Program-made: the position numbers and the translations under genes
Notes under the pieces: generated by a model
Told to the model about the DNA's origin: nothing
Seen by the model: the letters and a program-made list of their open reading frames with translations, nothing else
Databases searched by the model: none
Assembly: GCF_949987515.2 (NCBI RefSeq)
Contig: NC_082703.1
Location: 12,114,680 to 12,178,679, forward strand
Reading direction: 5' to 3'
Length of the DNA stretch: 64,000 nt
Origin: Delphinus delphis
Lineage: Eukaryota; Chordata; Mammalia; Artiodactyla; Delphinidae
Shown: one piece after another, positions 34,241-43,439 of the stretch
How the letters are laid out: each line of letters begins with the position of its first letter
Position numbering within the stretch: the stretch's first letter is position 1

Positions 34241-34431
34241 GGGGCTTCCCTGGTGGCGCAGTGGTTGAGAGTCCGCCTGCCGATGCAGGGGACGCGGGTT
34301 CGTGCCCCGGTCCGGGAGGATCCCACGTGCCGCGGAGCGGCTGGGCCCGTGAGCCATGGCTGCTGAGCCTGCGCGTCCGGAGCCTGTGCTCCGCAACGGG
34401 AGGGGCCACAACAGTGAGAGGCCCGTGTACC

Positions 34432-34470
<39 letters not shown>
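34241..34470 (+). mobile_element. CHR SINE, near-consensus, probably young
   Basis: gggcttccctggtggcgcag to gtaccgc-A37. Exact 15-bp TSD agaaagccgggcaaa at 34226-34240 and 34471-34485, and the longest poly(A) in the window. Confidence 0.95.
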
Positions 34471-34473
<3 letters not shown>

Positions 34474-34774
34474 AAGCCGGGCAAAAGGCTCCAAGGGAGC
34501 AGAGACTGTCGATGCTAGAGAAATGTAGGACAGGTGATGAGCAGAGTATTGACTACAGCTCTTGATCTGGGTAGATGTGGGCTAATTTGCTTTGCCGGCT
34601 ATTTTGAGAATGCAGCTATTTGTTTAATTAGTTGAGATGGATTAACTGGTGAGGGGAGTTGAAAAGCAGTTGTTATCTGATGGCAAAATGAAGTGAATTT
34701 ATTTGCCTTACCTCAGTTTTCCTCTGCCAAGCAACTGTTTAATGCGAAAAATTAAAATGTAAAATTAAGGCACC

Positions 34775-35145
34775 GCATTAAAAAAATGAAGTTCTGATAC
34801 ATGCCACAACATGAGTGAACCTTGTAACCATTACATCAAGTGAAACAAGCCAGCCACAAGAAGACATATACTGTATTATTCTGTTTATATAAGATATCTA
34901 GAATTAGGGTAAATTCATAGAGATAGAAAGTAGATTAGAAGTTACCAGGCGCTGAGGAGAGGAGGAAATGGGGAGTTATCCCTTAATGGGTACTGAGTTT
35001 CTGTCTGGGATGATGAAAAATTCTGGAAATAGTGATGATAGTGGCACAGTATTGTGAATGTGATTAATGCCACCAAACTGTACATTTTAAAATGGTTGAA
35101 ATGGCAAAATTATATACATAGACCACAATTAAATAAAATAGCAAA
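34775..35145 (+). mobile_element. Old L1 3' end fragment
   Basis: 'aagaagacatatactgtatt', 'ggaaatggggagttatccct' and 'accacaattaaataaaat' follow old L1 3' UTR order. Confidence 0.7.
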
Positions 35146-36229
35146 AAAAAATTATGCAGCATGTTGAGTTAATCATGTGGTTATATTGAGTTGTTTTGGG
35201 GGGTGGGGGGGTTTGGACAGGCCAGGAGGAAAGGATGTTTTTTAAAATATGCAAAGTATATTTCCCTGAAGAAGTCACCACACTTTCTACCAAAGAGTAT
35301 GCAGTGTATTATAAGCATTCATGAGATAAGACATAAATTGTTATTGCGTGAATAGCTTGGATCCTTCTTCATATAATTTGACGTTCACCACACCCTTCTG
35401 ATCTGGAAATACCGAGGCTGCCAATATGTAGATGGTTTTAATTATTATAAAGGTTTATTTTATTTAAGCATCAGTGGTGGAGACTTTGTGTATATTACAC
35501 AGCCATGTCCTTATAAATAGCCATGGCCCTCACCTCAGAGTGAAATGTTTTTCATATGCCTTCCCTAAGCCCTGGCTAGAGGCTGCTTCAGAAGCAATTC
35601 ACATGGTGTCTATATTGTGTAACAAGGATGAGAAGGCAGAATAAAAGTCTATATGTTTAACTCCAAATCATGAATTCTGTGAAATCTAGCTAATTTGGGC
35701 TGATGTTTGGCCACGTGGTTATCATGCAAATCATCATGTAGTCAACATTACCAGCAGACAAAACAGAATCCTTTTTAGTTCATGTGTAGTGTGGTGTCCA
35801 TGTGTAAGTACATTTGACACAAAAATGGCCTAATTACGGGCCATATAGGGAGCACATTTTTCTCTTCACTTGAGGAGTACCTTCAGAGTGCAGGAAGTCA
35901 CACCAAAGTATTTTGAATGAGTGCAGTCATCGCTTTCAGTGCAATGACCTAGTCACAGGCAGCAGGACGTATAAAGAGGAGTGATGCCACTGCTTGATGA
36001 CATTGATCATGTATAGATTTTAATGGTTTGCCGGGGTGTGTAGGGGAGGGTGTCCAGTTGGGCAGTGATAATAATGGCTAATATTGGGGTAAAGGCGGGG
36101 GCAGTTGACATTTGAGGGTTTGGATTATAAATAACATATTCCAATACTGGCATTAGAAGGCAGTTAAGTGTCCTATAGCTGTTCCAACTGGCTGAAATGA
36201 GACAGGACATTGAAATAAAGGAATACTTG

Positions 36230-36620
36230 TGAGCATTTTGTCCAAGTAATTAAACAAGGAGGCCATAGACTAAGGTGGCTTCAGAGCCTTGGTAAGTCTA
36301 CACGTGAAACCACAACCTACGTTGGAGTCACTGGAATCCGAGAAAACAAAATTTAAGAACTAATCACAAACAGCCAACCAGGATTTCCGACTAAGGCAAC
36401 TGCTTAAGAGCTGTAGCCAACCAATACTTTCTTTTATTTGCTTCCTCCTCTTCTCTGTAAAAACCTTTCCCCTAGCTGCTGTCAGTGGAGTGTTCCTAAC
36501 CATTTTTGGTTTGTTTGTGGCTGATTTGAATTGCTATTTGCTTAAACGTTTCAAAATTTTAATGTACCTTAGTTTATCTTTTAACAGTTCATTGTGTGCT
36601 CTCTGTGTGGTAGATCTACT
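36230..36620 (+). mobile_element. LTR-like remnant, family uncertain
   Basis: 'aatcacaaacagccaaccag', 'agctgtagccaaccaatact', 'tctctgtaaaaacctttccc' and 'tttaatgtaccttagtttat' resemble an old endogenous LTR. No coding sequence. Confidence 0.35.
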
Positions 36621-37006
36621 TCTGTAAAAGCGTGAGTCGCTAATTGTTAAACTCCTAAGTTTCAAGTGACTAGGTAACGAGCATGTGTGGAAGTTTTATT
36701 AAACACAGTGGAAATAAATGAAGACCACTCACGTGAGAACAGAGACTGCAACCCTTGCTATGTAGCAAGAGATTCAGCCACCATCTCTTTGGCACAGACT
36801 CAAAGGCAATCACAGAGAGGGGAAGTGTTATAGTGCAGAAAAGGGGGGGGATGCTTCTGGTATGTTCTGATTAAAGTTTGTTGGCAGGGGAAGCTGGGGG
36901 AAGGGTGTCTGAAATAGGGAAGTTTGAGTAAATCCTTACCATTCTGAGCTAATTGCTGCAAAGGTTGTGGCTTGGTTTTTTAAGTGGGCCAGAGTTTCAT
37001 TATCAT

Positions 37007-37098
37007 ATTATCATATTTTATTATCATATATGGTCTAGCCATATGTGGTCTAGTTTTATTATATTATCATATTTTATTATCATATATGGTCTAGCCAT
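37007..37098 (+). repeat. 36-bp unit duplicated with 56-bp period
   Basis: The same 36-bp AT-rich string starting attatcatattttattatc and ending tggtctagccat occurs at 37007-37042 and 37063-37098. Confidence 0.9.
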
Positions 37099-37539
37099 TG
37101 TCCATTTGTATATAAAGTCTCTCATTCATTAATAAGGAAGCTAACAGAACGGTAGAACTGATTCCACAAGGATATGGTAAATTGGGATTTATAAAATCAT
37201 TGGGGAAAGGATAAGATAAAACTAAATTGATACAAAACTGGCTCATGTTTCTCAGGACAATGCAATTTTAAGCTTTGGGATTTTTTTTTTTTTTGCAGTG
37301 GATACCTGCTTCTCATTACACCTCATCAGTTTTTTACCAGTTAATCTCTGATTCTCCTGGGTTATAAAACCTCTGAGTCCTCATAAACTGTTATACAAAT
37401 GAAGCTACCTTTCCTGAGGGTGTCAGATGAACATCAAGTGAGTTTATTGCAAAATCCTGTAGAAAGAAATCAATTTTAAAAAGACAATCGTCTTTTGGCT
37501 TTATTTCCAAATTTTGAATAAATATTTACGTATTATCTC

Positions 37540-37680
37540 ATACAATCTTCACAACAGTCCAATGAAAGTAACGTATTGTGGTAGTACAATTATTATTCCC
37601 ATTTCCCAGACCTGAAAACCGAAACGCAGGTTAAGTAACTTGAGGAGTAACCAGCACTAAGTAAACGACAGCTGTAGAAT
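37540..37680 (-). mobile_element. MIR SINE
   Basis: 'acaatcttcacaacagtcca', 'ttattcccatttcccagacc' and 'ggttaagtaacttgaggag' are MIR 3' region motifs. Confidence 0.6.
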
Positions 37681-37856
37681 AGTTGAGCACTGGCTATGCG
37701 CAGCTTCAAGTTGGAGTGAGGAAAGGTCAGCCACACGAAATTTGACATGCTCCAATACTTTGCAGGTCGTGCGCAAGGCCAATTATTTTTTCCGTCGCCT
37801 TATTTCTACCCCTTATGCAGCTTCTGAATCCGAAATCCTTTTCCAAGAGAGTTTAC

Positions 37857-37870
37857 GGGGGGGGGGGGGG
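37857..37870 (+). repeat. G14 homopolymer
   Basis: Fourteen consecutive G, about 350 bp upstream of the CpG island. Confidence 0.9.
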
Positions 37871-38199
37871 CGGTTGGGAGTTCAGAAACTGAACTTCACG
37901 TCAGGATTTGCCTTTGCTAGCTGTGCTGTCCCGAGCAAGTTATTTAGTTTCACTGGGCCTCTTGTTTCCTCAGTTGAAAAAGAGAGAGCTGGAACAATGT
38001 TCTTCGAAGTTTAGGTGATGGTGACTGACATTTGATGTAAAGTCACAGAACATCTGATAGACAGTAACTTGAAAAATCTCGTCGCCATTTGGGTTAAACA
38101 GATCCCAGAGCACGCTGCAGGAGGATTTAGTAGCTTTACAGTTGTATTTCTGTGAAGGAAAGATTTCTTCCCTCTCAGCTGCGGCTACTTAACTCCCAC

Positions 38200-38730
38200 T
38201 TAAGCCCCGCTCCCAACCACCCTCCCGTTGTCATGGAGACCAGGGACGCCCCAGCTCTGGATTCCCCTCCCCGGGCGGGGTATATGAGGACGCATGCGCG
38301 TTCTCGGCGGCCGAAGGGCCGCGGTGGCTGCCGGGACTGAGCTCCGAACCCGCGGATCAGGAAGTGGCGGGCGGAGCCCGTGGCCGAGTAGCCGCCTGAG
38401 GCGCCGCCGCCGCCGCCGCCAGTGCGGGAACCCCGACCTGGCGGGGTAGCGCTGGGCGTGCGTGCGTGCGAGCGGGGACGCTGACGACGAGCAGGAAGCG
38501 GCGGCCACGCAGGCGTGTGCGGCTGTCGAGGAGGAGGCTCCGGGAGGCGGCGGCCGGGCTCGTGGGGCGGCCCTCCTGGCTCAGGTAGGGGCCGCAGCAG
38601 CGGGGTGAGGGGCGGGGAGCCCCGGCCTGTTGTTCCTCCGGGCCGCCTCCGCCCGGGGGCGAGCGGGCCTCCCACCCCGCGGGAGGCTGGGACAGCCGTT
38701 ACCGGCGCGAAACGCTGAAACCTGCTAACA
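38200..38730 (+). promoter_or_regulatory. GTF2E2: CpG island promoter of GTF2E2
   Basis: An abrupt rise in G+C and CpG density in otherwise AT-rich DNA. Visible elements: GC-box-like ccgggcgggg at 38271-38280, a TATA-like tatatga at 38281-38287, an NRF-1-like palindrome acgcatgcgcg near 38290-38300, ETS-like ggaagtg near 38360, and a (CGC)6 run at 38402-38420. The first donor-like junction (ctcag|gtaggg) is at 38584/38585. The position fits the 5' end of GTF2E2, whose first coding exon lies 4.3 kb downstream on the same strand. Long open frames crossing the island on both strands are composition artefacts. Confidence 0.85.
38310..38584 (+). other. GTF2E2: GTF2E2 noncoding exon 1 (5' UTR), start approximate
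   Basis: The GC-rich sequence downstream of the TATA/NRF-1-like cluster ends at cctggctcag|gtaggggcc, a consensus donor. The next acceptor on this strand leading into the initiator ATG is at 42861. The 3' boundary is seen in the sequence; the transcription start is only inferred at about 30 bp past the TATA-like element. Confidence 0.65.
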
Positions 38731-39539
38731 GCTTCTCGGGAGCATCGTCTTTTAGGCCGGAGGTTCATTGAGCAAAGTTTTGGGTTAGAAAGAGGGGAAA
38801 TTCACATCGGAGAGCTGATTGTGCCGCTTCCTGGCCCCCACTTGCATTAGCAGCTGCCGTAGGAACCAGGTGTGTGGAGTTTGGGGAAACGGTGCCCAGC
38901 TACCCAAAGGCTGGGATGTAGGTGCTTCTTTCTGGACTGTTGTTTTCAGCTGCCTTTTGGAGACCTACTTTGGAATGATTCCTAAGCTTTAGTTATAATG
39001 GTTGTTTCCTGCAAAACCTAAAGACATTTCCCGAAACAAATAGCTGCGCTAACCACTTTTCCGTCCACCTCTACGTTTCTGTCATTTAAGAGGTGAGCAA
39101 GTGTCTATTCTCAGCTCGCCGGCTATTCATAGCAGTGTTGGCACCTGCGAGGCGCAGGCGGGAAAGAAGCGAGAGAGGAAAGAGCAGAAAGGTTGAAAGA
39201 AGTCAAATGATAAAGTGGAAAGAATGTGGGCTTTGGAGCCAGAAGATTTTCTTTTAATTTTTGGCTTCTATTGGGGGAACACGTGGACTCTCTGAGTTAT
39301 GGTTTGTTTTTTGTTAATGTCAGATGGGCAGGATGATGTGTCCTGTCTACAACACAGGTCAGTACATGTAAAACTCTACAGGTACTGCGTAGTCTTGTGA
39401 GGAAAAGTTAGGCGGAACATGTGATGGTGAAAGACCTTAAACCTGTTCTACGTGCCATTGAACTTGACCCATAACCACACAGGTCGCCTTTGCTTGGGAG
39501 GCCTTTACCAGTATTTCAGGTCTGGAGTGAGGGGCACCT

Positions 39540-39725
39540 GATTTAGGAGTCAGGATATTCGTGTCCTGGCTCAGGTACTTTCAGCTGTGTAACCTTAACG
39601 ATGCCTCTTCACTTCAGATTTCACGTATTAAAATAGAAATAACGCGAAGTACCAGTTACCTCGTAGAGTTGTGAGGATCAAATGCTGTAAACATCAGGTT
39701 TTTGTAAACTGTAAGGCTTTTGTTT
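39540..39725 (+). mobile_element. MIR SINE
   Basis: 'cagctgtgtaaccttaacga' and 'gagttgtgaggatcaaatgc' are MIR core/3' motifs. A second MIR-like piece is at 39205-39245 ('gaatgtgggctttggagcca') and a reverse one at 40010-40185. Confidence 0.65.
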
Positions 39726-40244
39726 AAATCTGTGTTAAAATCATGGTTATAACAGTCGGGGTTACTTATCTGTCTTTACAAGGTGAAATAAACAGATAAC
39801 AGATGTTTCCTGTTTTAGGCTTGTTGCCCTCCCCTTATCACTGGGGAATTCTTTCTTCTTCTGACACTTTTCCTCCCCAAGACTGCCTCCTGCCTCACCC
39901 CAGCGTAATCATTCGGTTACTCCTTTTCAGATCCAGCTCGAAATAATAGTACTGAAATAACATATATTTTATAGCTTTACTATTTAGAAAATCATTTTCA
40001 CAAACATTTTCTCAGTTTATTCTTACAGTTGGGCTAGATGTAGACAGCATTGGTAGTACCCTTATTTTACTTATGATAAAATTGGATTTAGGGAGGTCTA
40101 GTGGATTGCCCAGGTCATGTTGCTATTTGGGATTAGAACTGAGGGAAGAAGGCAGGTCTTAGATTCGAGGTCTCGTGCCAGTGATTCTTTTTTCGTTCCT
40201 TAGCTGAAGTGTACTCTGATTATTTCTTATCAATGCTTTTATAT

Positions 40245-40700
40245 ATGTATATATTTTAAATTTTATTGAAGCATAGTTGGCTTACGATGTTGTGTTTAAT
40301 TTATGCTGTCCGGCAGAGTGACTCAGTTATACATATATATTCTTCATATTCTTTTCCATTATGGTTTATCTTAGGATATTGAATATTGTTCCTTGTACTA
40401 TACAGTGGGACCTTGTTTATGCGTCCTACATATAATAGTTTGCATCTGCTAACCCAAACTCCCAGTCCTTCCCCCTCCCCCCCACCCCCCTGCTTGGCAA
40501 CCACAAGTCTGTTCTTTATATTTGTGAGTCTCTTTGTTTCGTAGATATGTTCATTTGTATCATATTTTAGATGCCACATACAAGTGATAGCATATGGTAT
40601 TGGTGTTTCTCTTTCTGACTTCGCTTAGTATGATAATCTCTAGGTCCATCCGTGTTGCTGCATATGGCATTATTTCATTCTTTTTAATGGCGGAGTAATT
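40245..40700 (-). mobile_element. 5'-truncated L1
   Basis: Reverse L1 3' end ('attgaagcatagttggctta', 'gatattgaatattgttcctt', 'ccatccgtgttgctgcatat'), flanked by tcaatgctt copies (about 40231 and 40703). Confidence 0.85.
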
Positions 40701-40760
40701 ATTCAATGCTTATATTTTTAACTTTTAGCATGCTAAGTCACGTTTTATTCATTGCTTTTT

Positions 40761-41056
40761 TAAAAATAAATTTATTTGATTTATTTATTTTTGGCTTAAT
40801 TGGGTCTTTCGTTGCTGTGTGTGGGCTTTTCTCTAGTTGCAGTGAGGGGGCTACTCTTCGTTGTGGTTTGCGGGCTTCTCATTGCGGTGGCTTCTCTTGT
40901 TGTGGCTCACGGGCTGTAGGGGCGCGGGCTTCAGTAGTTGTGGCGCACAGGCTCAGTTGCTCCATGGCATGTGGGATCTTCCTGGACCAGGGATCGAACC
41001 TGTGTCCCCTGGATTGGCAGGTGGATTCTTCACCACTGTGCCACCACAGAAGTCCC
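40761..41056 (-). mobile_element. Long-form CHR SINE
   Basis: 'tttttggcttaattgggtct' to accacagaagtccc. Exact 15-bp TSD tattcattgcttttt at 40746-40760 and 41057-41071. Confidence 0.92.
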
Positions 41057-41184
41057 TATTCATTGCTTTTTAACCGAGGTGCTCAGTGCTTTCATGTTCT
41101 CAAATGTAAGCTTATTGAAGGCAAGGATTTATCTTCCAGAACTTTTCATAGGTTGTAGTACAGTGCCTCACAAACAGAAGAAAT

Positions 41185-41502
41185 TTTTTTTTAATATATT
41201 GGTTTTTTTTAATTAATTTTTAAAATTTTATTTATTTTTGGCTGCGTTGGGTCTTCGTTGCTGTCAGCGGGATTTCTCTAGTTGCCTTGAGTGGGGGCTA
41301 CTCTTTGTTGCAGTGCGTGGGCTTCTCATTGCAGTGGCTTCTCTTGTTGTGGAGAATGGGCTCTAGGTGCGCGGGCTTCGGTAGTTGTGGTGCTCGGGCT
41401 TAGTTGCTCTGTGGCATGTGGGATCTTCCCGGACCAGGGCTTGAACTCGAGTCCCCTGCATTGGCAGGCGAATTCTTAACCACTGCGCCACCAGGGAAGC
41501 CC
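41185..41502 (-). mobile_element. Long-form CHR SINE
   Basis: 'tttttggctgcgttgggtct' to accagggaagccc. TSD aaacagaagaaat (41172-41184) and aaacagaagacat (41503-41515). Confidence 0.92.
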
Positions 41503-41844
41503 AAACAGAAGACATTTAATAAAGGATTGTAAAACCATTAACAATGAGGCTAGAGCAATTTAAAGATGTTCTTCTGTTCGTTATTCACTTAAATATTTAT
41601 TGAGCTACCCCATGCTTGAAGGCTTTCAAAGTATAAGTCTTTTTCCTCTGGGACTTTGTTTCCTAACTTATGAACACTAGTCTTAGTAGTATAGAAATCA
41701 TTTTTGTAGTCAGCTTGTGTACTTCTGAGACTCTCCATGGGGTTCTAGGGAGAGTTCAGACAAGAGAGGAATGTTATAAAATACTTGTTGAATGACCTGT
41801 GGCTTCCCTGGTTGTACTGAAGTTGCTTAGAATTGTAGAGTTTT

Positions 41845-42050
41845 TTTTTTTTTTTTTTCCGGTACGTGGGCCTCTCACCGCTGCAGCCTCTCTCGTTGCG
41901 GAGCACAGGCTCCGGACGCGCAGGCTCAGTGGCCATGGCTCACGGGCCCAGCCGCTCCGCGGCATGTGGGATCCTTCCGGATCGGGGCACGAACCCCTGT
42001 CCCCTGCATCGGCAGGCGGACTCTCAACCACCGCGCCACCAGGGAAGCCC
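41845..42050 (-). mobile_element. CHR SINE, full length, probably young
   Basis: T tail, cggtacgtgggcctctcacc to accagggaagccc. Exact 16-bp TSD agaattgtagagtttt at 41829-41844 and 42051-42066. Confidence 0.95.
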
Positions 42051-42295
42051 AGAATTGTAGAGTTTTAAAACTGGGAAAAAACCCAAAGAAGTCTAGTCCC
42101 ACCTCCTTCCAAATCAGGAATTTCTGTAGATATTTCTGACATATTAATCCAGCCTCTTCACTACTTATGAGAGTCCACCAGTTTTAAAATATACCTTTTA
42201 ATTTACAAGCAATTCTGATGGTTCTCATTTTTTTGCAATGAGCCTAAATTTGTCTCCTAATTTCCACCCAGTAGTCCTGCTGTTGTTCCTAAAGC

Positions 42296-42618
42296 AGCAT
42301 TGTCCAATAGGAATACAGTGTGAGCTGCAAGTGTGAGCCACACATGTAATTTAAAATTTTCTAGTAGCCATAATTTAAAAAAGAAAAAATAAGGGAAATT
42401 AATTTTAATATTTTACTTAACCCAGTATATCCAAACTATTATCACATTAGCGTAATCAGTCTAAAATATTTCAGTAATTTAAAAAGTTCTTTTCGTTGTA
42501 TTGAGTCTTTTAAATGTGGGTGTATTTTACACTTAGAGTACATCTCAACTCTAGTCCCATTTCAGGCGCTCAGTCAGCACTTCTGCCAGTGGCTGTTTGT
42601 TATATTGGACAGTGTAGT
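42296..42618. mobile_element. hAT-type MITE with terminal inverted repeats
   Basis: Left end cattgtccaata (about 42298-42309) is the near-inverse of right end tattggacagtg (42603-42614). Flanking octamers cctaaagc and tctagagc are a plausible diverged 8-bp TSD. Interior motif 'agtagccataatttaa' fits the family. Confidence 0.65.
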
Positions 42619-42861
42619 TCTAGAGCTTTAGAGAATAATCCTATTTTTCTTTACTAGTGCCTAGCACAGTGCTTGGCATATAACAGGCACTAACTAAGAA
42701 TTTTTTGAGTGAATGAGTAAGTGAATAAATACAAGTGCTAGAGAACCAGTAATAAAAGGTAATTCTGTTTGGGAAATAACTCTTGTTGAGACCTGTGGAT
42801 TTGGCACATAGATTTGAGTGGCTGGAATCTGTATTAAAGAAACTTATTTTTATCTTTGCAG

Positions 42862-43031
42862 CATTATGGATCCAAGTCTCTTGAGAGAACGGGAGCTGTT
42901 CAAAAAACGAGCTCTTTCCACTCCTGTAGTAGAAAAACGTTCTGTATCTTCTGAATCATCTTCATCATCATCAAAGAAGAAGAAAGCAAAGCTAGAACAT
43001 GGAGGATCATCAGGCTCTAAACAAAATTCTG
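42862..43031 (+). CDS. GTF2E2: Transcription initiation factor IIE beta subunit, first coding exon (ATG at 42866)
   Basis: TFIIE-beta partners TFIIE-alpha in the RNA polymerase II preinitiation complex, where it recruits and stimulates TFIIH and helps promoter melting. Acceptor 'tatctttgcag' precedes four untranslated bases and ATG 42866-42868, which has A at -3 and G at +4. It encodes 55 codons plus one base: [20 protein letters not shown], then a run of six serines, a KKKKAK basic cluster and [10 protein letters not shown]. This disordered, Ser/Lys-rich N-terminus matches human TFIIE-beta. Donor is gttagt at 43032, a slightly weak site; the split base plus exon 3 gives Asp. A CHR SINE begins 15 bp past the donor. 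Confidence 0.96.
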
Positions 43032-43046
43032 GTTAGTAGAATTGTC

Positions 43047-43262
43047 TTTTTTTTTTTTTTTTTTTTTTTTTGCAGTATGCGGGCCTCTCACTGTTGTGGC
43101 CTCTCCCGTTGCGGAGCACAGGCTCCGGACGCCCAGGCTCAGCAGCCATGGCTTACGGGCCCAGCCGCTCCACAGCATGTGGGATCTTCCCGGACCGGGG
43201 CACGAACCCGTGTCCCCTGCATGGGCAGGTGGACTCTCAATCACTGTGCCACCAGGGAAGCC
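43047..43262 (-). mobile_element. CHR SINE adjacent to GTF2E2 exon 2 donor
   Basis: T25 followed by gcagtatgcgggcctctcac and ending accagggaagcct. The insertion begins 15 bp after the last base of the coding exon. No convincing TSD found. Confidence 0.92.
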
Positions 43263-43439
43263 TGACTTTTTAGGACTGTTCAGCTTTTATTTTTCGGGAA
43301 ACCATTTAGTTCATTTTTCAGTTCATCATTCATATTGTTTGTTAGGTACTTTGTTAAGTGTAAGGGATGGGATGATGAGAATTTTTTGCTCTTAAGATGT
43401 TAATAGTTGTTTTGTAGTTAGAATTTAGGTTATTATCTT

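Larger units (their letters stand above)
24582..38199. other. GSR-GTF2E2 intergenic interval (from GSR 3' end)
   Basis: No protein-coding exon could be supported. Apart from the repeats listed separately, 27110-28000 contains a diverged repeat-like block ('gaccaatcagatgc'-type motif and 'gaactgtgactgatacag' end), 28910-29650 shows nothing I can identify, and 35150-37000 is repeat-poor. The longer open frames are repeat-derived. Confidence 0.6.

Noticed and set aside
38175..38768. 197-codon minus-strand open frame across the CpG island
   Set aside because: Proline/arginine-rich product of GC-rich DNA with few stop codons; no recognisable domain and it overlaps the GTF2E2 promoter.
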